From: a bacterium | GTDB taxonomy: Bacteria > CAIWAD01 | Length of the DNA: 64,000 nt | Assembly: GCA_030685015.1 (NCBI GenBank) | Contig: JAUXWS010000067.1 | Span: 77,397-141,396 of the forward strand | Direction of reading: 5' to 3' | Part shown: in pieces, positions 24,454 through 34,108 of the stretch | Layout of the letters: each line of letters begins with the position of its first letter | Position numbering within the stretch: the first letter of the stretch is position 1 | Position numbers and translations under genes: made by a program | The notes under the pieces: model-generated | What the model saw: only the letters and a program-made list of their open reading frames with translations | The model's database searches: none | Told to the model about the DNA's origin: nothing

Positions 24454-25368
24454 ATGCCGCAGGAGATACTGGTCGTTGGCTCCACCGCCCTGGACAGCAT
24501 CGAGACGGCCCATGGCCGCGTCCAGGAGGTCCTGGGCGGCAGCGCTTTCTACTTCGCCGCCGCCGCCGCCCGCTACGCGCCGGTCCTGGTGGTGGGCGTG
24601 GTGGGGGAGGATTTCCCCCGGGCCAGCCTGGAGCCGCTGAGGGAGCTGGGCGTCTCGCTGGACGGCCTCGAGAACGTGCCCGGCCGCACCTTCCGTTGGG
24701 GCGGGCGCTATCACGACGACCTGATCGGCCGCGACACGCTCTTCACCGAGCTGGGCGTTTTCCAGGAGTTCCGGCCGCGCATCCCGGCCGCCGCCCGGCG
24801 CCGCCCCGTGCTCTTCCTGGCCAACATCCAGCCCAGCCTGCAACTGGACGTGCTGGATCAGATGGAGGCCCCCGCCCTCGTCGTCACCGACACGATGAAC
24901 CTGTGGATCGACATGGCCCTGCCCGACCTGGTCCGCGTCATCGCGCGCAGCCACATCCTCATTGTCAACGACGAGGAGGCCCGCCAGATCACGGGCCGGC
25001 GCGCCCTCCTGCCCGCCATGCGGGCCCTGCAGGCGATGGGGCCGCGCACGGTGGTGGTGAAGAAGGGCGAGCACGGCGCCCTCATGGGGCACGGGGAGCG
25101 CCTCTTCGCCGCCCCGGCCCTTCCCCTCGAGCAGGTGGTGGACCCCACGGGGGCGGGCGACACCTTCGCCGGCGGCTTCGTCGGCTCCCTGGCCGCCGAC
25201 GGACGGGTGGACGACGAGACGCTGCGCCGCGCCGTCATCCGCGGCTCGGCCCTGGCCAGCTTCAGTGTCGAGGCCTTCAGTCTCGACCGTCTGCTGGCCG
25301 TCACCCCCGGTCAACTGGCGGAGCGCCTGGCCCGCTTCACCGACCTCACGAGCTACTCGCTGACGTGA
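24454..25368 (+). CDS. PfkB-family carbohydrate kinase
   Basis: A 304-residue ribokinase-type kinase. The C-terminal signature DPTGAGDTFAGGFVGSL carries the catalytic Asp and the anion hole; VVVKKGEHGALM precedes it, and LGGSAFYFAAAAARY is the N-terminal substrate region. The substrate cannot be told from the sequence. The mtnA gene begins on its last stop base, suggesting a shared pathway; one possibility is phosphorylation of 5-methylthioribose or a related pentose. A GGGAG site precedes the ATG. Confidence 0.88.
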   Translation: MPQEILVVGSTALDSIETAHGRVQEVLGGSAFYFAAAAARYAPVLVVGVVGEDFPRASLEPLRELGVSLDGLENVPGRTFRWGGRYHDDLIGRDTLFTELGVFQEFRPRIPAAARRRPVLFLANIQPSLQLDVLDQMEAPALVVTDTMNLWIDMALPDLVRVIARSHILIVNDEEARQITGRRALLPAMRALQAMGPRTVVVKKGEHGALMGHGERLFAAPALPLEQVVDPTGAGDTFAGGFVGSLAADGRVDDETLRRAVIRGSALASFSVEAFSLDRLLAVTPGQLAERLARFTDLTSYSLT

Positions 25369-26441
25369 TGGAAGCGCTGCATTGGCGGGACGGCGCCCTC
25401 GAGATCATCGATCAGCGCCTGCTGCCCGACCGCCGGGAGAGCCGCCGCCTGGAGACGGTGGCCGCCCTGGCCGAAGCCATCGCCGTCCTGGCCCTGCGCG
25501 GCGCGCCCGCCCTGGGCCTGGCCGGCGCCTGGGGCGTGGCCCTCGCCTGCCGCGAGGCCGGCTCCGGCACCCGGCCCGACTATCGGCAGCGGGTGCGCGA
25601 CTTGGCCCGGCAGGTGGCGGAGGCGCGCCCCACCGCCGTCAATCTGGCCTGGGGCGTGGCCCAGGTCCTGGACCGGCTGGAGGGACGGCCCGCGCTCGAG
25701 TGGGCCGGGCGGGCCGAGGAGGAGGCGCGGCGCCTGCACGAGGCGGACCGCGCCGCCGGCCGCGCCATGGGACGGCTGGGCGCCGATCTCATCCGTCCGG
25801 GGGGCCGCTACCTGACGCACTGCAACGCCGGACCGCTGGCCACGGGCGGGGTGGGCACGGCCCTGGCCGTCTTTATCGAGGCGCGCCGCCGCGGCCTGGA
25901 TTTCGAGGTGCTGGTGGACGAGACGCGACCCCTGCTGCAAGGCGCCCGCCTCACCATGCCGGAGCTGGCCGAGGCGGGGGTGCGCGCCCGTCTCATCGCG
26001 GATTCGATGGCGGCCTTCGCCATGCGTCGCCTGGGGGTGGACGGCGTCTTCGTGGGGGCGGACCGCATCGCGGCCAACGGGGACACGGCCAACAAGGTGG
26101 GCAGCTATGGCCTGGCGCTGGCGGCCAAAGCCCACGGCGTGCCTTTCCGGGTGGTGGCTCCCCTTTCCACCATCGACCCGGCCTGCCCGGACGGGGAGGC
26201 CATTCCCATCGAAGAACGGGATGGGGCCGAGCTGCTGGGCCACGGGTCCTGCCGCTGGGCGCCGCGGGACGCCGCCACATGGAACCCCGCCTTTGATGTG
26301 GTGCCCGCGGACTTGATTCAAGATATTGTGACGGAAGCCGGCCTGCTGCGCGCGCCCTTTGCCGGAAGCATCCGGGACGCGCTGGACACGCAGCGACGGG
26401 CGGCGGCCGATGGCACCTGTGCAAGGGAGACGGATTCATGA
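25368..26441 (+). CDS. mtnA: S-methyl-5-thioribose-1-phosphate isomerase
   Basis: A 357-residue MtnA of the eIF2B-alpha-like family, converting 5-methylthioribose-1-phosphate to the ribulose phosphate in methionine salvage. Motifs: LRGAPALGLAGAWGVAL, THCNAGPLATGGVGTAL (catalytic Cys), VLVDETRPLLQGARLT and GADRIAANGDTANKVGSYGL (catalytic Asp), followed by APLSTIDPACPDG. These favour MtnA over the related ribose-1,5-bisphosphate isomerase. The start overlaps the kinase stop and its own stop overlaps the next ATG. Confidence 0.93.
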   Translation: MEALHWRDGALEIIDQRLLPDRRESRRLETVAALAEAIAVLALRGAPALGLAGAWGVALACREAGSGTRPDYRQRVRDLARQVAEARPTAVNLAWGVAQVLDRLEGRPALEWAGRAEEEARRLHEADRAAGRAMGRLGADLIRPGGRYLTHCNAGPLATGGVGTALAVFIEARRRGLDFEVLVDETRPLLQGARLTMPELAEAGVRARLIADSMAAFAMRRLGVDGVFVGADRIAANGDTANKVGSYGLALAAKAHGVPFRVVAPLSTIDPACPDGEAIPIEERDGAELLGHGSCRWAPRDAATWNPAFDVVPADLIQDIVTEAGLLRAPFAGSIRDALDTQRRAAADGTCARETDS

Positions 26442-27628
26442 GAAAGCATATGGTCCCGGGCGTCCTGGCGACGCTCCTGGCTCTGTTGTTGATGAACTGC
26501 GCGGCGATGGCGGGCAAATCCATGGAGCTGCGCAGCGCCAACACCTACTTCAACCAGGGGGACGTCAAGCAGGCCCTCGATTGGTACGAGAAGGCGGATG
26601 CGAAGGGCACGGGCGAGGCTCAGGTCTACGCCCGCCTGGTGGAGATCTACGCCGAACAGAAGCGCTGGCCGGAGATGAGCCGCGCCTTCGCCAAGATCGA
26701 CCAGTGCCTTGACAAGGAGAAGGACAGGAGCAAGTACAAGGAAGAGGCCTCCATCGTCATCGACCAGCTGTGGATGGGCCTGTGGAACGGATCCATCGAG
26801 CAGACGCATCTGGCCGAGGAGAACCTGGCGGCGGGGGACAGCGCGGCGGTGGTGGACCATTTCCGCCAGGCGCGCGACCGCATCGCCACGGCGCTGGAGA
26901 TCCTGCCCGACCACGTGGAGTTCCACAAGCGGATGGGGGATCTCTACATCACGGAGTTCAACTCCCTGCACGCCGACCAGGAAGGCTTCCCCCTGCTGCA
27001 GAAGGCCGCGGAGTCCTACGCCCAGCTGGTGGCGGCCTACCCGGACTCGGTCGATTACGCCATCGTCCTGACGCAGCTGCACTACAACTCGCGCCATTAC
27101 GACCAGGCCCGCGCCACGGTCGACGAGGCGCTGCGGCACAACAAGGGCAACGCCGACCTGCTCAATTACGCCGGCAAGGTGCGCATCCAGCAGGGCCTGG
27201 CCCTCAAGGACGCCGAAGGAGCTGTCCCGCCCGAGGGGCGCCGCCTCATGAGCGAGGCGATCACCTTCCTGGACGATGCCATCGAACTCGACCCGAACGA
27301 TCCCATGCTGGTCTACAACCTGGCCCTCCTCTATCGGGACATGGAGGAACCCCACCAGGCGATCAAGACCTTCAACCGCATCGAGGCGCTGGCCGGAGAC
27401 CGCCCGGACCTGCTCTTCGACAGCTGGTACTCCATGGCCGTCCTCTATTTCCAGGATCTGCCGGAAGAGGAGCAGGATCCCGCCAAGGCGGCGGAATACT
27501 TCGAGAAGTGCCTGGGCCTGCAGCCGGACAACGCCGGTCTCAAGTTCAACCTGGGTGTCTCCCTGATCCGCACGGGCGACAAGGACAAGATCGTCCGGGG
27601 CAAGGCCTTGATGTCCGACGGTCAATAG
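26438..27628 (+). CDS. TPR-repeat exported protein, possible lipoprotein
   Basis: A 396-residue protein with a signal peptide (GVLATLLALLLMNC). A Cys at residue 21 follows LLMN, which is a poor lipobox, so lipidation is uncertain. The remainder is helical with tetratricopeptide repeats: ANTYFNQGDVKQALDWYEKA, VYARLVEIYAEQKRWPEMSR and LVYNLALLYRDMEEPHQAIK are clear units, with a last one before the end (AAEYFEKCLGLQPDNAGLKF). TPRs are protein-binding scaffolds; a periplasmic scaffold role is inferred. The ATG overlaps the mtnA stop and has an AAGGGAGA site. Confidence 0.86.
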   Translation: MRKHMVPGVLATLLALLLMNCAAMAGKSMELRSANTYFNQGDVKQALDWYEKADAKGTGEAQVYARLVEIYAEQKRWPEMSRAFAKIDQCLDKEKDRSKYKEEASIVIDQLWMGLWNGSIEQTHLAEENLAAGDSAAVVDHFRQARDRIATALEILPDHVEFHKRMGDLYITEFNSLHADQEGFPLLQKAAESYAQLVAAYPDSVDYAIVLTQLHYNSRHYDQARATVDEALRHNKGNADLLNYAGKVRIQQGLALKDAEGAVPPEGRRLMSEAITFLDDAIELDPNDPMLVYNLALLYRDMEEPHQAIKTFNRIEALAGDRPDLLFDSWYSMAVLYFQDLPEEEQDPAKAAEYFEKCLGLQPDNAGLKFNLGVSLIRTGDKDKIVRGKALMSDGQ

Positions 27629-27709
27629 ACAGGAACCACAGGCGGAAGCGGCGCGGCACGGCGGGAGGACCGCCGGCCGCGCATCCGCGTTGAAGAGGTG
27701 CCGTCACCC

Positions 27710-28441
27710 ATGACGCCCCGCGCCGGCCGCGCATCCCAGCGGCCCGACCTTCCCCGCCACGTGGCCATCATCATGGATGGCAACGGACGCTGGGCCCGCA
27801 CCCGGGGCATGAACCGGGTGGCCGGCCACCGCGAGGGGATCCACTCCGTCCGCGAGGTGGTGGAGGTCTGTGGCGAGCTGGGCATCCAGGTGCTCACCCT
27901 CTACACCTTCAGCTCCGAGAACTGGCGGCGCCCGCCCATGGAGGTGCGCGCCCTGATGAGCCTCCTCATGCGCACCATCAGCGCCGAGGCGGACCGCCTC
28001 CACGCCAACAAGGTCCAGGTGCGGGCCATGGGCTGCCTGGAGGACCTGCCGGTCCGGGCGCGCCAGGGCATGGAGCAGGCCATCGCCCTCACCCGCCACA
28101 ACGAGGGGCTCATCCTCAACCTGGCCCTCTCCTACGGCGCGCGGCAGGAGATCCTCCGCGCCGTCAACCGCCTGTTGGCGGAAGGGGTCGAGACGGTGGA
28201 CGAGGCGGCCTTCGCCGCGCGGCTCTTCACGGCCGGCCTGCCCGACCCCGACCTGCTCATCCGCACGGGCGGCGAGTACCGCCTCTCCAACTTCATGCTC
28301 TGGCAACTGGCCTACACCGAGCTCTACATCAGCGACAAGCTCTGGCCCGAGTTCCGCCGGGAGGAACTGGAGCGGGCCCTGGCCGCCTATGCCGGTCGGG
28401 AGCGGCGCTTCGGCCGCACTTCGGAGCAGCTTCAGCCATGA
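27710..28441 (+). CDS. uppS: Undecaprenyl diphosphate synthase
   Basis: A 243-residue cis-prenyltransferase that makes the C55 lipid carrier for cell-wall synthesis. HVAIIMDGNGRWARTRGMNR contains the catalytic Asp; GHREGIHSVREVV, LYTFSSENWRRP, NLALSYGARQEIL, LIRTGGEYRLSNFMLWQLAY and the C-terminal YAGRERRFG motif are standard. ATG 27710 is preferred; GTG 27698 is in frame but sits directly on its GAAGAG site. The tamB-like gene starts in its stop codon. Confidence 0.96.
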   Translation: MTPRAGRASQRPDLPRHVAIIMDGNGRWARTRGMNRVAGHREGIHSVREVVEVCGELGIQVLTLYTFSSENWRRPPMEVRALMSLLMRTISAEADRLHANKVQVRAMGCLEDLPVRARQGMEQAIALTRHNEGLILNLALSYGARQEILRAVNRLLAEGVETVDEAAFAARLFTAGLPDPDLLIRTGGEYRLSNFMLWQLAYTELYISDKLWPEFRREELERALAAYAGRERRFGRTSEQLQP

Positions 28442-31400
28442 GGCCACGGCGCTGGATCCTGGTCCTGGCGCTGGTTCCCGCACTAAGCATCCTGGGATTT
28501 CTGGCCGCCTGGCACCTGCTGGATCTGGACGAGCACCTGCGGCGGGACCTGCTCGCCCGCCTCGAGGCGCGCGGACTGGAGGACGTGGCGCTGCGGGAGC
28601 TGCACCCCGCCTGGGTGGGGCTGGACCTGCGCGGCCTGGCCTTCACCTTGCCGGGAGGCGGTCTGCGCCTGGAAAGCCGCTCGGCCCGCCTGCGCCTGGG
28701 GCCGCTTTCCTGGCTCAAATCGCCGGCCCGCCTGCTGGCCGCGCTGGAGTGGGTGGAAGTGGCGGACTTCTCCCTCCGGGCCGACAGCCTGCTCCTGGCC
28801 CGGCGGGAGGCCGCCCCCGGCCAAGCCGACTGGCTCCCCTGGCTGAAGCAGCACGCCTCCACCCTCGCCCAGTTGCCGGAGATCCGGCTCCGTGGGGGAA
28901 GGATCCTCTGGCAGGGTTCCGCCGGGGATGATCTGGTCCTGGTGGAGGATCTGGAAGGCCTGGTCATCCGCCGCGGCCAGGTGCAGGAGCTGCTGCTGCG
29001 CAGCCGCCTGCTCGGCAACCGCCACCAAGCCTTCCACGCCGGCATGGAGCTGGACCCCGCCGCCCTCGACGGCAGCTTCCATCTCACCCTGGACAGTCTG
29101 CGCCAGTCGACGCGGCCCTCCGCCTGGCTGCCCGGCGTGGAGGAGTTCACCTGGCGCGGCTCGCTGGACATGGGCGGACGGCTGCGCGCCGGGAGCTTGG
29201 ATTCCCTGGCCGGCCACGGCGACCTGGTGTTGGAGGAGATGCGGCTGGCCGCGGGCGGCACCCTGCGGGGGGCGTGCGCCTTGCAGGTCGGCGCCGACAG
29301 CCTGCGTCTCAAGGATGGGCGGCTGGTCTGGCAGGAACAGGACTTTGAGTTCCAAGCGGCCCTGCCCTGGCGGCTGGAGGGATCCGCCGGCTGGCTGCGC
29401 GCGGCGGGCCTGGACCTGGGCCGGATGGGGGCCGGGGCGGGCATCACCGCGGCGGGCGCCTGGCCCGCGCTGGACGGACAGCTGGACCTGCTTGCCCGCG
29501 GTCGCTGGCAGAAGGAGCCCCGCGTGGAGCTGGCCTTGCGGGCGCGGGGTCTTGGACTGGCGGGAAAGGCCTTGGGCGAAGCTGAGCTGGACGGCAGCTG
29601 GGTGCCCGGCCGCCTGGTCCTGGACCGGCTGTGGTGGCAGCACGGGCCGGGTCTGCAGGCAAGAGGCAGGGCCGTCCTGGCGGGTCGGGGCGACGCCCTG
29701 GCCGTTGAACTGGGGGCGAGCCTGGCCGTTGAGCTGGACAGCCTGCCGCGCCTGCGCGGCCTCCTGGCCGACAGCGTGCGGGCCGACCTGCGCCTGGACC
29801 TGCGCGCGGAGCGGGGCGGAAAAGGGTGGCGGCTGAGCTCGGGAGGCACGACGGGCGGCCTCAGCCGGGCGGGCTTGCCCTTGCTCGATGTGCAAGGCGG
29901 GCTGGTCGCGGGTCAATTGATGGACGGCCACCTGCCCGAGGGCGAACTCGACTTGAGGCGGCCGGGAGGCGGATCCCTGGGCCGCCTGCAGTGGCTGGAC
30001 GGCGCGGCACGCCGCTGGGAGGCGGAGCTGGCCGTGCAAGGCGGCATCCTGGGTGGGCTGCTGGGATTGCGCACCTTCCAGTTGCCGGAGGACCTGGCGG
30101 GCCTGATCCGCCTGGAGGGCGCCGGGCTGCAGACGGAGGCCCACGCTGATCTGGCGCTGCGTGGCCGGCGCGCCGTGCTGGATGGACAGCTGGCCTGGTC
30201 GGACAGCCTCCGCACGCTGGAGGCCGACCTGGCGCTGGAGGGCTGGCGCGGCAGCCGGCTGGAGGGCCGCCTGCGGGCGTCCCTGGCGGGCCGGCGGCTG
30301 GACTTGCTGGTCTTTCGCCTGGAAGGCATGGACCTGAGCGGCTGGCTGGATCTGGACGAGCGGCGCTACATGGCCGAGCTGGTGGCGGACGATCTGCCGC
30401 TGGCCCCTTTCTGGGACTTGCTCATGGAGGATCCCGCCCCGGCGGATCCGGGCATCCTTAGCCTGCTGGCCGCCGGCGAGGGCAGCCTGGACAGCCTGGG
30501 CTTCCGGGGCGGCCTGGAGTGGCGCCAGCGTCTGCTGGACCGCCATGGCCGGCTGTGGGCGGACCTGACGGTGGACCGCCAGGTGGCCCGCCTGGAACGG
30601 GGCAGCCTGAGCCTGGACGGCGTGGAATGGGCCAGCCTGGACCTCTTCTGGAGCCTGGGCCAGGGGCCGCGCGAACTGCTGCTGCAGTTGTTGAATCGCG
30701 ACCTGGGCGAACTGGGCGCGGCCGGCCGGCCCTTCTGGCTGAGGGGAAGAGCCACCGGCCACCTGCGGGTCGATTTCGCGGCGGGCCGCAACAGGGGGCT
30801 GGAAGGCAGGCTCCAGGTGGCGGAGCCGCGACTGGGCGGTCTCACCTTCGACGAGCTGAGCCTCAGCCTGTCACGCGGGACCACGCCCGGACGCATTTCC
30901 CTGGACAGCCTGGTGCTGGCCCGCGGCGGCGCGGCTCCGCTCCGGCTGGACCTGCGGGGCGACCTGCCCTTCGGCGCCGGCGAGCTGGACCTGGACCTGT
31001 CCATCGTCGGCGATCTGCTCCATCCACTGACCGTCACCTCGTCGGGCACCCCGTCCCGCTTTTTCCACCATGCCTCGGGACGGGGAGATCTGCGCCTGGG
31101 CCTGGGCGGCGGCCTGCTGGAGCCGCAGATACGCGATGGGCGCCTCGAACTGCGCCGGGGCAGTCTGGGGATGGCCTCGGTCTTCCGGCGGGTGCGCGAC
31201 CTGGAGGCCCGCCTGGAGATCCAGGGTGGCCGGCTGGTGATCGAGCGCTGCGATGCGAGGGTGGGCGACACGCGCCTGCGCATCGGCAACACCTGGGAAG
31301 CGGTGGCGGACGGACATGCCCTTGATTCCTGGGCGCTGGAGCGGCCTGAGCTGGATCTGGGGGTGCTGGTGCTGGAGACCCTGGATCCGCGCGGACAACC

Positions 31401-32631
31401 GGGAGCCATTGAGCTGAACCTGCCGGGATTGATGGAGCCGGACTGGAGCGCCCGGGTCGTCCTGCTGGGTGCGGCGGCGGGCGAACGATTCTTCGTGGCC
31501 GGACCGATGGAGCGGCCCCAGGTCCGCGGCCGGGCCCAGGTGGACCACGCCGAGTTCACCTATCCCTTCATCAAGGGCGACGAAGCGCCCACCCCCCTGC
31601 TGGCCGCCACCATCTCCCTGCTCAACTCCATCGAGTGGGACCTCGCCCTGCAGGGCGGACGCAACATCAACTACTGGCGCAAGCTGCAGGGCTTCGACGA
31701 CACGCCCGTGATGGACCTGGTCAAGGGCTATCTGGACCGCATCACGCTGGACCTCTATCTCGATCCCACCATCCAGCCCCTGCGCATCACGGGACAGATC
31801 GACGACGAGAGCTTCCGTCTGGCGGGCGACATCACCTGCTCGCGCGGCACCGTCCTCTTCCTTGACAAGGATTTCGAGGTGGAGGAGGCCGGCCTCAGTT
31901 TCGACGCCTCAACCCTGTTGCCCGTGGTCTGGGGCCGGGCCGTGCACAACGTGATGCGGGCGACGGACGACCCCGGCCTGCAGTCCCTCTTCAGCCAGGA
32001 TGCCCGCCAGGTGGGCCTCCAGTTCAGTGCCGAGGACGAGTTGGGCAACCGCCAACTGCGCGGACGATGGGACGAGATCCGGGTGGAGCTGGTGGGCGGG
32101 CAGTCCCAGGGCCAGGATGTCTTCACCCGCGGCCAGGAGGAATTGCTGGTGGAGATGGGGCTCAACCCTTATGATCCCGGCGCCTCCATCGAGTCCCTCC
32201 TGCCCGATGTGGTGGCCGGATTCTGGGAGATCCCGCTGCGCCCGATCGAGAGCCGCATCCGTCGCCGGCTGGGGTTGGACGAGGTGCGCATCTTCCTGCC
32301 CGTGTTGCGCAACACGGTGGAGGAATTGCTCTCGGCCCAGAGCACGCAGGAGCGGGTGAGCCAATCCTACCTCGACTATCTGCAGGGGACGCGCGTCATC
32401 CTGGGCAAGACGGTCAGCCGGCGCACCTTCGCCAGCTGGACGGGGCAGCTGGTGGCCTCGACCCCGGTGGAGGGACGCAGCCTGGTGCGGGTCTTCCAGC
32501 GCTGCAACCTGAACTACGAGGTGAGCCGCAACCTCAGCCTCACGGGGGAGCTGGTCTTCGACCCGCTGCGCGAGGCGGGGGCCCTGCGTGGGGATCCCCG
32601 CGTCCTTCTGCACTACCGGCAGCGCTACTAG
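28438..32631 (+). CDS. tamB: TamB-like translocation/assembly protein (DUF490/AsmA-like)
   Basis: A 1397-residue protein anchored by one N-terminal helix (WILVLALVPALSILGFLAAW). Long repetitive beta-helical sequence follows, with AsmA-like strands (LELRRGSLGMASVFRRVRDL and many RLDL/LEGRL units). The conserved TamB C-terminal domain (roughly residues 1000-1397) includes VDHAEFTYPFIKG, YLDRITLDLYLDP, ITCSRGTVLFLDKDFEVEEA and LNYEVSRNLSLTGELVFDP. TamB-type proteins bridge inner and outer membranes and carry phospholipids or help barrel assembly. The length is typical. The start overlaps uppS by 4 bases. Confidence 0.9.
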   Translation: MRPRRWILVLALVPALSILGFLAAWHLLDLDEHLRRDLLARLEARGLEDVALRELHPAWVGLDLRGLAFTLPGGGLRLESRSARLRLGPLSWLKSPARLLAALEWVEVADFSLRADSLLLARREAAPGQADWLPWLKQHASTLAQLPEIRLRGGRILWQGSAGDDLVLVEDLEGLVIRRGQVQELLLRSRLLGNRHQAFHAGMELDPAALDGSFHLTLDSLRQSTRPSAWLPGVEEFTWRGSLDMGGRLRAGSLDSLAGHGDLVLEEMRLAAGGTLRGACALQVGADSLRLKDGRLVWQEQDFEFQAALPWRLEGSAGWLRAAGLDLGRMGAGAGITAAGAWPALDGQLDLLARGRWQKEPRVELALRARGLGLAGKALGEAELDGSWVPGRLVLDRLWWQHGPGLQARGRAVLAGRGDALAVELGASLAVELDSLPRLRGLLADSVRADLRLDLRAERGGKGWRLSSGGTTGGLSRAGLPLLDVQGGLVAGQLMDGHLPEGELDLRRPGGGSLGRLQWLDGAARRWEAELAVQGGILGGLLGLRTFQLPEDLAGLIRLEGAGLQTEAHADLALRGRRAVLDGQLAWSDSLRTLEADLALEGWRGSRLEGRLRASLAGRRLDLLVFRLEGMDLSGWLDLDERRYMAELVADDLPLAPFWDLLMEDPAPADPGILSLLAAGEGSLDSLGFRGGLEWRQRLLDRHGRLWADLTVDRQVARLERGSLSLDGVEWASLDLFWSLGQGPRELLLQLLNRDLGELGAAGRPFWLRGRATGHLRVDFAAGRNRGLEGRLQVAEPRLGGLTFDELSLSLSRGTTPGRISLDSLVLARGGAAPLRLDLRGDLPFGAGELDLDLSIVGDLLHPLTVTSSGTPSRFFHHASGRGDLRLGLGGGLLEPQIRDGRLELRRGSLGMASVFRRVRDLEARLEIQGGRLVIERCDARVGDTRLRIGNTWEAVADGHALDSWALERPELDLGVLVLETLDPRGQPGAIELNLPGLMEPDWSARVVLLGAAAGERFFVAGPMERPQVRGRAQVDHAEFTYPFIKGDEAPTPLLAATISLLNSIEWDLALQGGRNINYWRKLQGFDDTPVMDLVKGYLDRITLDLYLDPTIQPLRITGQIDDESFRLAGDITCSRGTVLFLDKDFEVEEAGLSFDASTLLPVVWGRAVHNVMRATDDPGLQSLFSQDARQVGLQFSAEDELGNRQLRGRWDEIRVELVGGQSQGQDVFTRGQEELLVEMGLNPYDPGASIESLLPDVVAGFWEIPLRPIESRIRRRLGLDEVRIFLPVLRNTVEELLSAQSTQERVSQSYLDYLQGTRVILGKTVSRRTFASWTGQLVASTPVEGRSLVRVFQRCNLNYEVSRNLSLTGELVFDPLREAGALRGDPRVLLHYRQRY

Positions 32632-32730
32632 CAGCCTGTCGGGCTTGGACCTTCAGCTGGTGGCAAGCGGGGCGGGCGATGGCATCCGCAGCCACGCTGT
32701 CAATGGGAATCAAAAGGAAGGGGATGACGG

Positions 32731-32970
32731 ATGAACCATCACGGACCGATCCGCCTGGAGCTTGAAGAGAAGACCTACGCCTTCTGCACCTGCGGGCGCA
32801 GCCAGAACCTGCCCTTCTGCGACGGCGCCCACAAGGGCTCGGAGGACCGCCCCCTGCTGCACGCCTGCGAGCGCGCCGGGGCCGTGGTCGTCTGCGGCTG
32901 CCGACGGAGCGGCAAGTTCCCCTGGTGCGACGGCAGCCACCGCCCCGCCGGCGCTACCCCGGACGTCTGA
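32731..32970 (+). CDS. Double CDGSH iron-sulfur protein
   Basis: A 79-residue protein with two CDGSH-type motifs: CTCGRSQNLPFCDGAH (residues about 19-34) and CGCRRSGKFPWCDGSH (about 55-70). Each can bind one 2Fe-2S cluster through three Cys and one His. Tandem-motif small proteins of this type form a known bacterial class; they act in redox or cluster transfer, with no fixed pathway. It stands alone, 99 bases after tamB, behind an AAAGGAAGGGG site, and faces a convergent lipoprotein gene. Confidence 0.95.
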   Translation: MNHHGPIRLELEEKTYAFCTCGRSQNLPFCDGAHKGSEDRPLLHACERAGAVVVCGCRRSGKFPWCDGSHRPAGATPDV

Positions 32971-32991
32971 GCGGGTCCACCTCGAATGAGC

Positions 32992-33012
32992 GGGGGGCCG
33001 CCGCGGCCCCCC
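32992..33012. terminator. Hairpin between convergent genes
   Basis: GGGGGGCCG and CGGCCCCCC form a perfect 9-bp stem around CCG, between the CDGSH gene and the convergent lipoprotein gene. There is no clear T-run on either side; it may serve both strands. Confidence 0.6.
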
Positions 33013-33027
33013 TGATTGTGCTGCCGG

Positions 33028-33834
33028 CTAGTTGCGCGTGATGTCCACCACGCCGTTTGTGACCTGCACCGTCTGCATCGTGCCCACGTTCATGGCGGTG
33101 AAACTGAAGGTGCCTGCGATGTGGGTGGCCGTGACCGTGGAGAGGGTCAGCGTGCCCTCGGCCAGGGCCATGACTGTGGTGAACAGGACGGTGGGCGTGG
33201 CCGTGTCCGGCACGTAGATGGCCATGTTGCTGGTGCCCAGCGGATAGGTCCCGGGCTGGTCGCCCATCACGTTGAACTGCAGCTGGCGGGTGCCGCCGTT
33301 GCCCCAAAAGGCCAGGATGCCGCTGTCGCTGCCGCCGTAGATGAAGGTGCTGAACGTCATCGCCGTGCCTCCCACGGTGGCGCTCAGCGTGCCGCTCCAG
33401 AGATCGCCCGTGCCGCCGAAGTCGTAGTCGTCGCAACTGACCATGGCATTGATCCGCGTGTAGGCGGTGGGGCCGCCCTGCGGATCGATGATGGTGAGGG
33501 TATTGCCGCTGTGGGCGTAGGCCATGACCCAGGTCAGGCTGCCCATGGTGCTGTGGATGCTGTCCTCGTCGGCCGTCCAGGACCCGTTGAAGCTCATGCA
33601 CTCCTCGTCCACGTAATCCGCCATCACGTTGACCCAGGTGCCATTGCTGTTGATCTGCAGGGTCTGTTGGGAGACAGTCGTGCTGCCCTGCATCTCCGTG
33701 TACTGCCAGACGCCCGTCGGTGCGCTGCCGCCGCCGTTGTCGTCGTCGCTGTCGCTCTCGCAGCCTGCCAGGAGCAGGCTCGTCACCAACAGCAAAGTGC
33801 CGACGCCCCTGCCCAATCCCTTCAAGAGTTCCAT
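33028..33834 (-). CDS. Lipoprotein with beta-rich domains, unknown
   Basis: A 268-residue lipoprotein. The signal peptide ends LLLVTSLLLAGC with Cys25, followed by an Asp-rich linker (ESDSDDDNGGG). Residues about 38-125 resemble a lipocalin-like small domain (GVWQYTEMQGS, SFNGSWTADEDSIHSTMGS). The C-terminal half (AMTFSTFIYGG, LQFNVMGDQPGTYPLG, IAGTFSFTAMN) resembles surface lipoprotein domains common in Bacteroidetes, such as DUF6252-like. The start ATG 33834 is the one just before the signal peptide; an upstream open extension is not credible. The function is unknown. Confidence 0.72.
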   Translation of the reverse strand: MELLKGLGRGVGTLLLVTSLLLAGCESDSDDDNGGGSAPTGVWQYTEMQGSTTVSQQTLQINSNGTWVNVMADYVDEECMSFNGSWTADEDSIHSTMGSLTWVMAYAHSGNTLTIIDPQGGPTAYTRINAMVSCDDYDFGGTGDLWSGTLSATVGGTAMTFSTFIYGGSDSGILAFWGNGGTRQLQFNVMGDQPGTYPLGTSNMAIYVPDTATPTVLFTTVMALAEGTLTLSTVTATHIAGTFSFTAMNVGTMQTVQVTNGVVDITRN

Positions 33835-33909
33835 GATGGCTCCATGATCTGGTGTGTGGTGCTTGCCCCCACGTGCTTCGTCCACGGGGTGGCCATGGGT
33901 CATTGTAAC

Positions 33910-34056
33910 TCAGGTCGATGACACCGTCCATCGGCTGGACGCCCACAACTCCCGGCTTGCGCCGGTGCTGCCGAAGATGTTGTCGTCCCCGTCGACCAGG
34001 GTCGCGATGAAGGCGAAGCTCGCGTTCCCCGTCCGGTTCCACACCCTGGCCGCCAT
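33910..34056 (-). CDS. Possible 48-residue ORF, low confidence
   Basis: The gap between the two minus-strand genes holds one short frame with a protein-like composition (VWNRTGNASFAFIATLVDGD, then DNIFGSTGA). It has no clear ribosome-binding site and no known family. It may be a remnant of a longer gene or chance. Apart from this and the terminator at 34109-34134 I see nothing in 33835-34157. Confidence 0.2.
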   Translation of the reverse strand: MAARVWNRTGNASFAFIATLVDGDDNIFGSTGASRELWASSRWTVSST

Positions 34057-34108
34057 GTCACCTATCGGCAGGTCTCGTCCCTGCGGCACGGGACCCGCGG
34101 GGAGATGA

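Noticed and set aside
25368-26441. Ribose-1,5-bisphosphate isomerase of the archaeal AMP pathway, paired with the PfkB kinase
   Set aside because: The THCNAGPLATGG and GADRIAANGDTANK motifs are those of MtnA, and no RuBisCO or AMP phosphorylase is seen nearby.
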